Program-made: the position numbers and the translations under genes | Assembly (NCBI GenBank): GCA_002794775.1 | Contig: NBAY01000012.1 | Span: 501,001 to 565,000, forward strand | Length of the DNA stretch: 64,000 nt | DNA from: Porodaedalea pini | Taxonomy: Eukaryota > Basidiomycota > Agaricomycetes > Hymenochaetales > Hymenochaetaceae | Direction of reading: 5' to 3' | The notes under the pieces: generated by a model | What the model was told of the DNA's origin: nothing | Seen by the model: the letters and a program-made list of their open reading frames with translations, nothing else | Databases searched by the model: none | Shown: positions 11,397 to 22,874 of the stretch, in pieces | Layout of the letters: each line of letters starts with the position of its first letter | How positions within the stretch are numbered: position 1 is the stretch's first letter

Positions 11397-14019
11397 ATGC
11401 GAGATGTGCGGATGGTTCTTGTTGGTGACGGTGAGTTTTGCTGCTCTTGTACTCCGTTGTTCTCGACCCTCATACGTTTCTGCAGAGGGTGTTGGGAAGA
11501 GCACCATTGTCACGTCGTTAATCAAGGAAGTCTTCATGCCCCATGTTCGTCAAATGAAGCACGTCCCTTGAGTATCTCTGAACGTTGAAATAGGTGCAGC
11601 ATGTCGTTCCAGAAATCACCATTCCACCAGAGGTTACCGCGGCAAATGTGACGATGTATATTGTGGACACGGGCTGTATGTTCACGCGTTTCGCGTCGCG
11701 CTTCATTCAGCATGCTCATCTTCAGGCTGGCTCACAGCTAGTTCGCAAGATCGTGCTCACTTGGAGTCAGAAATTCGGAAAGCACACGTTATCTGTGTCG
11801 TCTATGCTATCGACAACCCTCATTCATTCGACCGAATACCTACTTATTGGTTACCTTATTTCCGGCAACTCGGTGTTAACGTTCGTTCGCTCTTTGTCCC
11901 TTGCTTTTTATACTGGACTTCTTGCTTTATTGTCATTCAGGTCCCTGTTATTCTGGTTGGTAACAAAATTGATTTACGGAGCGGCATCGTGACAAACGAA
12001 GCACTCGAGGATGAGATTGCTCCAATAATGAAGGAATTCAAAGTACGCGTACTTTCATCGCGTTTCTTTGTTTTTCTAAGGCAAAATGGCTAGGAAGTGG
12101 AGACATGTCTGGAGTGTTCGGCCATGACACAAATCAACGTCCTTGAGGTTATTCATTTCGCACAGAAAGCTGTCACTCATCCTCTTGCACCACTTTACGA
12201 CTCGCATCAGCATGTAAGTACAGTCTTAGAAGAGTTCCTGCATATTTTCTTACTGTGTGCTCAGTGCTTTAAACCGGCTTGCGCAAACGCCTTGAGACGA
12301 ATATTCAAGCTTAGCGATGCGAACAAAGACGGGGTGCTGGACGCATCCGAGTTGAATGACTTTCAGGTGCAGCAAATCTTATCTTGCCATTCTAAATTAT
12401 ATCTAACATCCCAAAGATGAAATGCTTTGATACCCCTCTCCAATTTGCTGAGCTACAGGGCCTCATTGACAAAGTAGGCGCTGAGAAGGAGGGCGGTGTT
12501 CGGGATAGTGCCTTGACGGAGGAAGGCTTCCTCCACCTGAACATGACGTTCATGTGGAAAGGCCAGCCTGAGACGACGTGGAAGATCCTTTCTCGACATG
12601 GCTATGCGAGCGACTTGAAGCTCAGTGAAGAGTTCCTTCATCCACGACTTGATGTACCGGCGGACTGCTCTGCCGAGCTGAGTCAAAGGGGATATCAATT
12701 CTTCACGGACATCTTTGAGCTCTTTGACAAGGTGCGTGCAGAGACACTACAAGGTGTTTGGATTCCTGATCGTTATGTTCAGGATCAAGACGGCGCTCTC
12801 AACACAGCAGAGCTTGACCAGTTATTCAACACCTCGCCCGGAAATCCGTGGTCCAATCAGAATTTCCCCGATACGACTATTGCCTCAGATACTGGTGCTG
12901 TAACACTGCAAGGCTGGCTCGCCCAATGGAGGTTCGTACTTATTAATTCCAAAAGCCATCTGTATCTTACATTGTCCAGTATGACCACCCTATTAGATTA
13001 TAAAACTACCCTTGCCTATCTCGCTTACCTCGGATACCCTGAAACACCTCAGACAAGTGCGCTGCTGGTGACGCAGCCACGAAAAAAGGACCGCAAGAAG
13101 GGCAAGGTCACGCGTAATGTGTTCTTGTGCTACGTGTGCGGAGCGGCAGGTTCGGGAAAGACATCTTTGCTCCGCGCCTTCGTCGGGAAGCCGTATCTCA
13201 AGGTATACGAACCTACGACGAAGATGATCAGCGTCGTGAACTCGGTTGATATCAATGGTTCGGAAAAGTATCTTGTGGTACGCAATGATCTATTGACTCA
13301 TTGAATTCGGGGTGTTTAACCGCGGGCTAGCTTCAAGAATTCGGTTCGAAATATGAGCCAGAAGCTCTGCGGACGTCGAAAAAGACTGATCTCGCAGACC
13401 TGATCGTCTATGTGTACGATTCAAGTGACACGAACTCCTTTTCATACATCAGTAATCTACGAGTGAGTACGGCTTCCAAGATGTCTGTATGAGGATTAAC
13501 GCGGTTGTCAAATAGCAACAGTACAGCCTAAATCATATACCAACATTGTTTGTCGCGACCAAGTCGGACTTAGATCTGGCACAGCAGGTATGCTTCTCCA
13601 TTCGTCCGTCTCGAAAAAGTTTGTTTAATATGCTTCCTTAGCGACACGAGGTACAACCCGATGTGTATTGTCGTCGCCTGAACTTGCAAGTCCCAGTAGC
13701 GGTAAGCGTAAAGGATGGTCAACTGGCAGACGTTTTCCACGTAATGTGTGGTATTGCTCTAAATCCGTAAGTCTGCTACGATTTCTAAATATCATGGACT
13801 ACATTAATAGATACAACTGTCAGATTACGGTCGATACCGGGCTACGTGGACCGCGCATTGACACCTGCAGCTCGTGTCCGCATGTACATTACGTGGACTG
13901 CTATGTTGGGTGGGTTGACTGCTGGGTTGATGATGGTGTATCGGACGTTTCTAAGACCGAATGGCATCTTGGGGAGCTGGGGAGGGTTGGGAATGATACT
14001 CGGCCGACGAGAGCTATGA
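11397..14019 (+). CDS. GEM1: Mitochondrial Rho GTPase Gem1/Miro
   Basis: At least ten short exons. The N-terminal GTPase starts MRDVRMVLVGDG, interrupted by an intron right at the P-loop (EGVGKSTIVTSL), with VILVGNKIDL as the G4 motif at about 11945. Two EF-hand-like modules follow (SDANKDGVLDASELNDF at about 12315, and DQDGALNTAELDQLF at about 12783). A second GTPase has GAAGSGKTSLLRAF (about 13140) and FVATKSDLDLA (about 13550). The last exon (about 13826-14019) encodes a membrane tail (ITWTAMLGGLTAGLMMVY) ending at the TGA at 14017; this exon is in a different frame from the longest local ORF. Miro proteins are tail-anchored in the outer mitochondrial membrane and act in mitochondrial inheritance and, in yeast, in regulating ER-mitochondria contacts. 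All hallmark motifs are present. Confidence 0.93.
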
Positions 14020-14420
14020 CGTTTTTTTATTAGAGTTGATGTGATGTAAGGTACATTATTTACCTACTATTTTGCACGTTGCTAGCTGTCTACGTTGGGA
14101 CGGAGGCAACGAATTAAGAACGCACCTTTATTTTTGTCATGTAAAGGAAAAACAAGCAAAGTCTCTTTAAGAAGTCTGTTGTGTGTGAATTGTAACTCCG
14201 ACGATCTGTAAGGTAATGACCTCACGGTAGCGGCGTGCAGGCTTCGCGGCGTGCAGACTAGTGCTAGTCATCGCGTTCTTGTACTGCAACTTCCATCATC
14301 GATTATAATTCAAGCACGACGCACACCGCATCGATCTCGCGAGCTGTCAACGAAAGAGACACACGCTTGTTTTGAATACGCATTGCTCAAACACCGCTCA
14401 TCACCTCCGAAACTCACAAC
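14020..14420. other. Intergenic stretch between GEM1 and the VWA gene
   Basis: About 400 bp downstream of GEM1 and upstream of the VWA gene, which reads the same way. It should hold the GEM1 terminator and the VWA promoter. No ORF or repeat of note is seen. Confidence 0.5.
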
Positions 14421-16182
14421 ATGGATGAAGACAGTGGAATGACGTTTGACTCTGCTCCGGGCATCTCAGAGATATCTCAGCAACACCCACAAGCGCCCTA
14501 TGATCCCAATCGCAAAATGCTGTCAGTGTATCCCAATTATTGGATTTTAGAGACAGCGCCGCTGACTCTACCCCTTTATCCGCAGTGATCTCGTCTTCGT
14601 GCAAGACTGCACAGGAAGCCAGGGAAGTTATATCTCGTCAGCAACGCGGAACATCGAAGAAATTTGTGCACACATCTTCCACTCAGGCAGACTGCAAGAT
14701 CCGCAGGACATGCGAGTGGGGCTCGTAGCGTACCGCGACCATCCGCCGCAAGATCACACCTGGGTGTACAAGAACTTCGGATTCACGTCAGACATCTCGA
14801 AAGTGCGCCAGGAGTTGTCGGCGCTGTATGCTACAGGCGGTGGTGATGGACCGGAGGCGGTGACGGCGGGTTTGTATCAGGCGTTAACTATGGACTGGCG
14901 GGAACATGCGAGCAAGATGGTCGTGCTCATTGCGGATGCTCCTCCTCATGGGATCGGGGAGTACGGTGATGGTTAGCGCCCCTGATATCACATCATTCTT
15001 CGAACAAATTTCCCTAATTCGCTACAGGATTCGACGAAGGCTCGCCGGACGGTCATGATCCGATATTAATCGCACGAGAAATGGCCTCCCGCGGCATAAC
15101 TCTAGTAAGTTATCTTAACAAAGCCTGGAAGCCTTCCCTTGGTGTTAACGCAGTATATACGCAGTTCTTCGTTGCTTGCGAGCCCGCACTGAGCGGCTAT
15201 TCCGTGAGCATTCATTCCCATGTCCTTTGCTTCGCCGTGCCTTGACTAATAACAAAATGCAGTATGCCACCGACTTCTTCCAGGCTTTGACTAATATTAC
15301 ATCCGGCCTTATGCTCCCACTTACGACCGCAGACCTGCTGGCCCATGCCATCGTTGGGAGCGTGCTCGAAAACCTCGACATGGACCGACTGATCCGCGAG
15401 GTCGGTCAGGCGGTAGCGACGCGGATCCTCGGGGCGAACGAAAGCGTAGACGATGTTGCACGCGAACTGCACGAACGCCTACTGCTTAGGAATGAGAGCA
15501 CGAAAAAGGTTGTGGTCGAGAGTATCTACCGCGACAGCGATGAGGCACGACACAATGTACAGGTCTTCATGACCACACCATCACTTCGCGAGGCACGCCC
15601 ACACCTGAAGAAAGTGAGCACATGGATTGCTTTCTGAAGGTCTTCTGCTTAATTTCTCGAATACAGGTACGGGGGACTCGCTTTACAGAGAATTACCTCC
15701 AAGCCCGGCTACAGTCATCCTATTCGTACACACCACGTCTTCCCTCGCGCTCATCCGAACCCAAGTCATCCGCCCCAGCCTCTTCCATCTCCCCGTCCTC
15801 TCCTCCACGCTCCAGTACCTCACCGCCGCGCAAGGTCGTCTCCGACTTCGGGTCCTTCAGCGCTCCGGCGAACGCGAGCGTCTTCGGCACCGCCGTGCAG
15901 TCCTCCCCGTTCTCACTTGCGGGTGGCAAAGCAGCATTTGGTGGCATGCGCAATGGGAACAATGCAAGCTCATTTGCGGACGATGACGATGAGGAGGAGG
16001 ATGGTAGCGATATACTGGGTGGGCGCCAGAGAGTGGAGTTGCGCGAGGATTCAATCACGTTGGATCAGGTGAGTTTCCTTAATTTCTATCGTTCAAAGAC
16101 TAAAAGTGATATCTGACTGTGAATTATTAATCAGGCGAAACGTATTGCAATGCAGAGTGCCTGGAGGAGCATGCGCGCTTAG
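14421..16182 (+). CDS. von Willebrand factor A domain protein
   Basis: Starts at the ATG at 14421 (MDEDSGMTFDSAPGIS). After an intron the VWA domain begins DLVFVQDCTGSQGSY, giving a MIDAS-like D-x-T-x-S. It continues through MRVGLVAYRDHP and ATGGGDGPEAVTAGL with the expected later Thr/Asp positions, then VVLIADAPPHG. Further exons give FDEGSPDGHDP, a short FFVACEPALSGY exon (about 15165-15206), YATDFFQALTNITSG, then a Ser/Pro-rich linker, an acidic patch (about 15975-16010) and a final exon ending AWRSMRA with TAG at 16180. The VWA part resembles that of fungal and amoebal VWA proteins such as vwkA-type kinases, but no alpha-kinase domain follows. Likely cytosolic (no signal peptide). Function is not assigned. 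Confidence 0.82.
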
Positions 16183-16474
16183 GCTGCTTTCAATCAGATC
16201 ATACCCACCAGCCCAAGCATGTATTGTCTATAATGCATTTTGAGATTTTGGCGCAACTTCCTTGTCATCATGCTTTCATGGTTAATCTGGCATCTGCAAA
16301 TACTTTCTTTGACTCATTACTTCTTCTCTTCGCTCTTGCCTCTCTCCCCGAATCAAACACTCCTTATTGTATGGACTCCTTGTATTATATGTTGGAAGCT
16401 TGCATGCATAACCATACACCTGTTCTGCATTTGAAATACATGTGATCTGTACTAACGAATTTTTGGGGCTGAGA

Positions 16475-18232
16475 TCAATGGACGTAGGTGAAGTCGATCC
16501 ACTGCGGCTCCTCGAGGAAGACCTCATCGAGCGTGAAGTCCGCGGCTTCGGCGGCTGTGAGGATGTGGTCCGAGACGCGCTGCGAGGTGTTCGCACCCGG
16601 GCCTTTGTTAGGATGAAGACAGGCAGGTCAGAAAACGGTTTGGAAAGGCGAATCGCTGAACGCCTTACCGAAGTTATCGAACTCAGCGTAAAAGGTCGTG
16701 TTCATGATCGTCGGCCTTTAGTTTCAGGCAAGTCCAGTAAAATAAGGCATCGTTAAGGGATGATGCAATTACCTGGCAGAGTCGAAGGCCGTCCAGCCGA
16801 CAGGCTGGATAGTGTCATCCATGAATGTGCGGAGGTACACCGTCGTTGCGAGGTCATTCCATGGGCGACCTGCCAGTGAGTTCCGGGTCAGGGATCCCGC
16901 CTCAGTGGCTCAAAGATAATCCTAAAATGATGCGAGAGCGACACGGACCTAGGAAACAGTCCCCGGCGATATCAAGCGTTGCGTTCGCGTCTGGAGACTG
17001 TCAGTTCAGAAGACAAAGTTTTAAGAAAAGGTCAGGCTTTCTTAGAATGAGAGTGGGGCAGGCAGAAACTGACACGAATAACACTCGAGTTGTTGATGTA
17101 GGCGCCGTATCGATTTCCAGGTGCATCAGTGAGGTTGGTGCCCTTCCACGCGACGATGCCGCCGCCGCACGCCCTGTTGGCGAGTGTAACATTTTCAAAC
17201 CAGCTAAATGAAGTGTGGAAATTTCAGCTGATCACCAATAAATGCTGCAGGAAAATATCTGCGACGCACGCTGTTCCAAAACCAAATAAATCTGGTTTAA
17301 GATGACATTGGTTCTTGTGTTCGTCGCGCATGACTAGAGTGAAGAGACGTACAGTCCGTCTGCCCGAAGATAATGCTATCAACGACGTAGGTACTCGCGT
17401 TCCGGCCGGTGTACCACGTATCCTGGAAGCTAGCGAAGGTGCACCCGTAGAACGACGCGTTCGCGTACGAGATGTCCGTTACAAGCGCTTGCGAGATCGC
17501 GAAGTCCGCCTGTTCATTATCAAATCACACGGTCGGAGAATTACTGAAAATGAGTCTAAAACCTGTTGAATGTAGTAAATAGAATGCGCACAGCTCGGTT
17601 CTCAAAATCAATATTGTACGCCTTAAAGTCCGTGTTTCCGAACAGTGGCTGGAGCGGCGCCCCAGTGGTCCCGGCGCCGATTAGCGACGCATCGAACGAG
17701 GGCGCGACAAGCAGGACAGATGACTGAGCATCATCCATTCCTGTCTGCACGAAAATATTGTTCCAGATGTGCACAAGATTACGCGTCGATGCGTTTGATG
17801 AGGGTGAGAGCGCGCTTGAGTTCAGCTGGCCCTGTGGTTTTGTGTTAGCGAAAAGGCAGGAGAAAATATGAGGTGGCGTACGAGGAGAGTTAGTGGACCT
17901 GAGCGAGTTACGTTCACTGTTTCCTGATATTCTCCCGCTCCAATTAAGATGAAGGCCTGTCCCTCCTCCAGTCTGTGCAGATGATATTGAGGTCCGATAA
18001 ACACAGGAAACACGCAAGGCCCGACGCACAAAGACAGAACTGCATCTTGTACAGTCGTAAAATCCGCACGCGCATCTGTCGGCGAGACAAAGAGCGTACC
18101 AGTCGGACAACCATGCAGAGGCGAGACGTCCGCCGAGTTTTGAAGTTGGCAATCCATGAACGTCGGCGAAAGTGCGTACAGACCGGATGCGCAGGCGAGA
18201 AGAGCAGCAAGACTTTTGCTTCTGCAAACCAT
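16475..18232 (-). CDS. Pectin methylesterase (CE8), secreted
   Basis: About eight small exons on the minus strand. The ATG at 18232 is preferred over the upstream in-frame one because it directly precedes a signal peptide (SLAALLACASGLYALS). Recognisable pectinesterase blocks in order: DFTTVQDAVLSL, FILIGAGEYQETVNV, QALVTDI, YGCTFASFQDTWYTGRN with the second catalytic Asp, QTDYLFGFGTAWFENV with the nucleophile Asp (split by introns at about 17230-17350), and FLGRPWNDLATTVYLR with the catalytic Arg. The last exon ends QWIDFTYVH with TGA at 16475. The enzyme removes methyl esters from plant homogalacturonan outside the cell, which suits a plant-associated or wood-decaying fungus. Convergent with the VWA gene 292 bp away. 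Confidence 0.9.
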
Positions 18233-18619
18233 TATTGGTGGTGTGGCCTTGTGACTGAAGAGCCAACTTTTGAAAGAGGCACTAGCGCTAGACACCCTAG
18301 TTCGAGGTTAGACTTGGGAGAAAGTAGGAAACGCAGCGCAGAGGCATTACGAGCAAGTCCTTCAGCGTCGACATTAGAGACGCGGGCCGCAAGTTGGTAC
18401 GACGTGCCGGCCAGTACGTCTGCTTTAGCAAAGTATGAGATCACGAGGGCAGGCCAGCACGGAAGTAAATTTGGAAAGAGTCCGTGAAGTCAGCAGACTA
18501 GCCGCTGTGTGAACTTGAGGTGTGTTTACGAATGTCCGGAAAGAACAGGTCAATGATGAATACGATGAACCAGCGGTTTGAGACAGCGGGCGAGATCATG
18601 AGAGTGGTTGTAGCATGAC
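18233..18619. promoter_or_regulatory. Pectinesterase upstream region
   Basis: No gene is evident; ORFs here look like shadows. This is the proximal 5' region of the pectinesterase gene and is bounded upstream by an inserted 541 bp transposon. Confidence 0.4.
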
Positions 18620-18627
18620 CACATACC
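18620..18627. repeat. Target site duplication (left) of the 541 bp element
   Basis: CACATACC, repeated exactly at 19169-19176 on the other side of the element. Confidence 0.85.
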
Positions 18628-19168
18628 AGGACCCCCGGTAATCAGTATATATGCCTGGACCCAATCCGGATAACTTTTGCCAGATTTTGACCTTGAGGCC
18701 TGGGGCAATCCGGATAGTTTGGGCCAAAATTAGCTTGAAGGCCTGAGCAAGAATCCGGATAAAAGACCCACAAGATCATTGATGCCTGGTCCAATCCGGA
18801 TAACATGACTAATGGGGATTGGATGGCTTGGACCGGCAAGCTCTTGACATAGAAACATCCACACAAGAGTAATTAGATAAAATAGCTTCATTGAGAAGCC
18901 AAGCCCCACGCTTATCTTGAATTATGATTAATATTATTAGGCATATTTGACATTTTAGCGGCACAAAATGTACAGAATTTTTTTTGTACCCAAATCTAGA
19001 TAAAAGGTGTCGCGTCAGAAGGCCTGGGGCCGCAATCCGGATAATTTTCACCCCAAACCTCACAGGTCTCACCCAATCCGGATAAAACAGGCCCGCCAGG
19101 GCTGAAAAAATCCGGATAAGGAAGCCCCCTCCTGGGGCAGGCATCTGTATGGATTACCGGGGGGTCCT
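18628..19168. mobile_element. 541 bp non-autonomous TIR transposon with 8 bp TSD
   Basis: The left end reads AGGACCCCCGGTAATC and the right end is its inverse with one extra C. Imperfect similarity continues inward for about 30 bp (ATGCCTG on both sides). It is flanked by an exact 8 bp direct repeat CACATACC at 18620-18627 and 19169-19176. Inside are seven copies of a motif close to AATCCGGATAA (about 18661, 18709, 18751, 18794, 19032, 19075, 19111), some with an adjacent CAGGCCT/GGCCTG-like stretch. No transposase ORF is present. The 8 bp duplication is compatible with hAT-like integration, but the termini do not settle the superfamily. Confidence 0.85.
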
Positions 19169-19176
19169 CACATACC
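19169..19176. repeat. Target site duplication (right) of the 541 bp element
   Basis: CACATACC, matching 18620-18627. Confidence 0.85.
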
Positions 19177-19578
19177 CTGTTCGAGGCAACAACAATATTA
19201 ATTTGGGTTTCTGGCTTTTAGGTTGATGTGAGAAAGTGTTACGTAGCTGCGATTGGCAAGCATGTCACGTGCACATCGGGTGCGACGCGTCCAGATTTGT
19301 CGTAAATTTTGAGTCATGTTTCGGCCATCGCATCGTCGGATCCTTCACAGAATCATGATCATCTGAGTCTCTTTGTTTTTTCTAACCTTAAATTAATATT
19401 ACACATATGCATTGCACTCCACTGCGCTAAGCCACAACATGTACACAGATCTAGACTGTATTAATATTGCTTGGACTTGGCCCACTGTGATAATTGGCAA
19501 TGACATCAAATTGGGTCCCACAAACTGGCCGTCTCACATTGTCCACACCAAGTCAACAGGGTGTCTAATTCTGGATTT
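19177..19578. other. Intergenic stretch between two transposons
   Basis: No supported gene. AT-rich with scattered CACGTG-like words. It is host DNA between the 541 bp element and the large composite element. Confidence 0.5.
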
Positions 19579-19584
19579 AGTTAC

Positions 19585-19622
19585 TATGACGTACCAACGT
19601 AACAAAAAATCAAGTTGCCCCC
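19585..19622. repeat. Left terminal inverted repeat of the composite element
   Basis: Pairs with 35585-35612 plus 40717-40726 in inverse orientation, with one C/T and one G/T difference. Preceded by the target duplication AGTTAC (19579-19584). Confidence 0.8.
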
Positions 19623-19750
19623 CGGAGAGTTTATTTAACCACCGGAGACAAGAAAAAATTCCCCGGAGCATGTGACATACCCCCAGAGAGCAAAAACACC
19701 CCCCGGAGAGCAAAACACCCCCGGAGAGTAAAACACCCCTGGAGAATAGA
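19618..19750. repeat. Subterminal CCCCGGAGAG repeats
   Basis: Six to seven imperfect copies of a unit of about 20 bp with core CCCCCGGAGAGCAAAACAC at about 19619, 19639, 19660, 19680, 19700, 19721 and 19738. Inverse CTCCGGGG/CTCTGGGGG words recur near the other end (about 35346, 35372, 35452, 35580). Such arrays next to terminal repeats are typical transposase-binding regions; that role here is inferred. Confidence 0.7.
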
Positions 19751-20588
19751 CAATCACTGCGTTTTACCGTTACCTAACACCTACGTTGTAGGCAAGATTA
19801 ACTAATATAAGCCAATCTAGGCAATTTCCAGATTAGTTAAAGTAGTAAAAATTACTTAGATAGTTGTATTTCAGCTAAATTTACGTATGCAAAAAAACCT
19901 ACCCAAAGTAGCGAAATAAGTGGTGTAGGCGAGTGTGGGGGAATAACCCCGAAATTTGAGTTTGAATAGGTTCCTGAGCTCACCTACGCGAGGCCGAGGA
20001 TTTTGGCATAAGCGACATATACTGTCAATCAAATGATTTGCACGTCGATCATCCTTCGACTTAGCCGTTAACGCGTTCTCGGTGGCACGTCTCATGTCTC
20101 GTGCCGCCAAGGACGCATTTTCTGTCTACCACTCACGACAATACCAACAGCGACCGCTCTCGCTCCATAATGACCGACTCTAATGCAGGTTCAGCAAAAA
20201 CTTTGACCGCCTATCAGCAAAAAAAGGTACTCTGCTTCTGTCAATGGTGTTGGGAACAAACAGGCGGCAAGGGAAAGAAGATACCAAGATATACACAAAG
20301 AAAGCATGCAATCGACTATCCAAGGACAGAAGCAGCAAATTCATCAAGTTTGGATGCAAGGTATCACACCCAACCATTCAGACGACCTTCAGGAGAACTG
20401 CAAATGCCAGCACCAGCACACGTACCGGTGCTTCAAGTTCAAGAGGTGCCACCTGCCTTTCAAGAAGCAGACGCATCTGTAGAGGGTCCCAGAGAGGAGG
20501 TTTTGGAAGCAGAGGACGAGGATGAGCAAAGGAGAAGGATCGGAAGCGGCGGGGATGATGCAATGCAAGGTGCGCAGCTAGACTTTTC

Positions 20589-21001
20589 TGTTAGAACCTG
20601 AACTTTCACCTTTTCCTTTATTTTCCCTTTTACCATTTCCTTTATTATATCCATCCTTTTCATTATATTTACCCATCTTACACAATCATTCCCACACTGC
20701 CTTCATTCGTTCCATTCCCACTCGTTATGTAATGTTAGGTAATATAGTCTCACGGTCGTCGCTATATAAGGTCTCAGGAATCGCATGAACTCCTTGTTCT
20801 GCTTTTCCTCTTACCTCCGCGACGACCTAGGTGAGACTCGTCCCCCTTGTATTAGTTCAGACTTGTATTAATCCTCTTACCTCCGCGACGACCTAGCCTG
20901 AGTAAGCGTGTCCCGAGTCTACGCTCGAGTATAGCACGTCCCAGAGAACAGTCAGCCGAGGCCTGCCCGGTCCGAGTCGTCTCCCGGACTCCCGCCTAAC
21001 A
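20589..21001 (+). repeat. Gypsy 5' LTR
   Basis: 413 bp, TG...CA ends. Contains a TATATAAGG box at about 20764 and a tandem of CCTCTTACCTCCGCGACGACC at about 20810 and 20874. Two substitutions from the 3' copy. Confidence 0.93.
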
Positions 21002-21539
21002 TAAAAGCAGAACCGCCACCCAGGCTCATCCCCAGCGTACGTCGTCGCTGCCGACTCGCCTTCACTCGGTCTAGAGGAGCGCTCCCCTCGACGGACTTGA
21101 AGTGTAAACCCCCTAAACGACAACCCTCAACCCTGCCCGGGCGTTTTCGAACGTTCGTGTATTAAGTAATCCGACTTTCCCCGACTCTTACCGCATTCGG
21201 GCGCCTACTCGACCTTGAAGGACCTGACGTCCTAATCGGGAAACCCTCTCCCACCCTGGCCCTCCGTCTTTCTCTTTGGTGGAGGAACCATTTGACCTGG
21301 ACGTGGGTAACACACCGTGTACAGTCGTCGACGTCGTTGTCAATTGTGATCTCGGTCGCCTCCTTCCGTTTGGTCATCAAACTCGCCGACGAACCTGTCC
21401 TTCGTCAGCGTAACATACATCTGGACAACCAGCCCCTACCTGTTCCCCCCCCGACGTAGTCAAGATAGATCTCACCGAGGAACAACAGCGGGCTTTCCCC
21501 TCTTCTTCACGCTACGACGCGGAATGCCAATCGTACGTA
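21002..21539 (+). other. Gypsy leader between 5' LTR and gag
   Basis: About 540 bp of leader. The first bases after the LTR (TAAAAGCAGAACCGCC) are where the tRNA primer site should be; I cannot name the tRNA. The gag frame is open back to 21414 but lacks an ATG, and a C8 run at about 21445-21452 separates it from another coding-like frame upstream. Confidence 0.5.
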
Positions 21540-22856
21540 GTGGACGACAGAAACCACGTCACCCATAATCTCTGGTGGAGCGACACTAGGCACGCCTGGT
21601 ACTCGACTGACCCGTCTTCCGGCGAGCGAACTCGTTGGGCGCCTCGACCTCCCCGTGCACCATCATCACCGACAGTCTCGACATCGTCGGTCGTCCTCCC
21701 AAGCGAACCAGGAGGCTATCGTACACCCCGTAGAGACTCGTCACCGCCGACACCCCCTGAGCGCCTGACGCATACGCCCGTACCAGCGATGGCTGAAGGT
21801 TTCACTCAAAGGCAGCAACAAGAGATCGCCGCGATCGTAGCTGCCGCCTTCACCCGAGCAGCAACGAACGCCCCTGCAGCCCAAGCTCCAGCTCCCTCGA
21901 TTGACGTCGCCCGGCCACGCGAATTCGCTGGTGGCGATGACTACCTCGACTTCAAGCGCGAAGTCCTACTCTTTGTCTCGGCGAACCCCACGAGGTATCC
22001 CTCGTCATCGAGCAAGATCTATGTCGCCCTCTCTTACCTCAAGGGTGGCAACGCGTCGACGTGGGCGCAAAACTACGTCCAGGAATTCACAACGAATGGC
22101 GTCGTGAGCTTTACGGACGACTGGGCCAAGTTCCAGGAACGACTGGATGCCTCCTTCGATGATCCGAACAGGAAGGAGAAGGCGCTGAAGAAGTTCCGAG
22201 ACAAGATCCAGAAGGACCTCTCCGCCGACCAGTTCTTCCAGGACCTCGACGTGATCATCAAGGCAGCGGAGCTGAAGGACGAAGGCGTCATTTGTGATCG
22301 CTTGCAACGTGCGATGAACATCGAGGTGGTCCGCGGCGTGTTGAGGTCGACGCCCGTGCCAACAACGTATGAGGCATGGAAAAAGAAGGCCATTGAGATC
22401 GATCGGGGCGAACAGCAGATTCGCGCCATCCAACGAGGTCGTACATTCCCGTTCACGCCCCGTCCGACGCCCCAACAAGGGCCTCCTGCACGCCGACAGG
22501 TAGCAGCCCCGCACGCCGATAAGCGTGACGCGACGGGCATCACTTTCGGAGGTGCCGGCCAACCGATGGACGTCTCAATGAATGAGGCGCAACGAAAGCG
22601 CGCATGCTGGATTTGTGGCGGACTGGGGCACTTTAAGGACAAATGTCCGCAGGCGAAGCCGATCATCCAGCGTATGTTGGAACTGATGGCACCGGGCGAG
22701 CGCCGCCTCATCGCTGACGAGCTCGGCGCGATGAAGGAGTCGGCATTCGAGGAAGTCGTGGACACTCGAAGGTCGACGGTGGAGGACTATGTGGAGGAAG
22801 AAGACAATAACGAAGAGGTTGTCGACTCGCAGGGTTTTGCGAGTGGTCAGGCGTAG
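21540..22856 (+). CDS. gag: Gypsy Gag polyprotein
   Basis: Open frame of about 440 codons ending at the TAG at 22854. It contains a retrotransposon gag core (about 21890-22410, e.g. [20 protein letters not shown]) and a CCHC zinc knuckle ([15 protein letters not shown], about 22606-22650), which bind RNA and build the particle. The start given is a GTG; no ATG is available until 21789, so the true N-terminus may lie further upstream (the frame is open from 21414), use a non-AUG codon, or involve a frame change at the C8 run. Pol is reached by a -1 shift near the end. Confidence 0.82.
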   Translation: MDDRNHVTHNLWWSDTRHAWYSTDPSSGERTRWAPRPPRAPSSPTVSTSSVVLPSEPGGYRTPRRDSSPPTPPERLTHTPVPAMAEGFTQRQQQEIAAIVAAAFTRAATNAPAAQAPAPSIDVARPREFAGGDDYLDFKREVLLFVSANPTRYPSSSSKIYVALSYLKGGNASTWAQNYVQEFTTNGVVSFTDDWAKFQERLDASFDDPNRKEKALKKFRDKIQKDLSADQFFQDLDVIIKAAELKDEGVICDRLQRAMNIEVVRGVLRSTPVPTTYEAWKKKAIEIDRGEQQIRAIQRGRTFPFTPRPTPQQGPPARRQVAAPHADKRDATGITFGGAGQPMDVSMNEAQRKRACWICGGLGHFKDKCPQAKPIIQRMLELMAPGERRLIADELGAMKESAFEEVVDTRRSTVEDYVEEEDNNEEVVDSQGFASGQA

Positions 22857-22874
22857 CCATCGGGGCGACTGACC
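22832..22874 (+). promoter_or_regulatory. Programmed -1 ribosomal frameshift signal, gag to pol
   Basis: Within the 46 nt gag/pol overlap (22811-22856) lies G-GGT-TTT at 22832-22838, in exactly the X-XXY-YYZ phase of the gag frame. It is followed by a 6 nt spacer and a possible stem GGTCAG (22845-22850) with CTGACC (22869-22874). The pol frame (-1 to gag) is open from 22811, so a slip at the heptamer joins Gag to [12 protein letters not shown] and on into protease. It resembles the G GGU UUA site of yeast L-A virus. Confidence 0.78.

Noticed and set aside
19618..19750. CRISPR-like array of about 20 bp repeats
   Set aside because: The repeats are contiguous and imperfect with no unique spacers, they sit beside a transposon end, and the host is eukaryotic.
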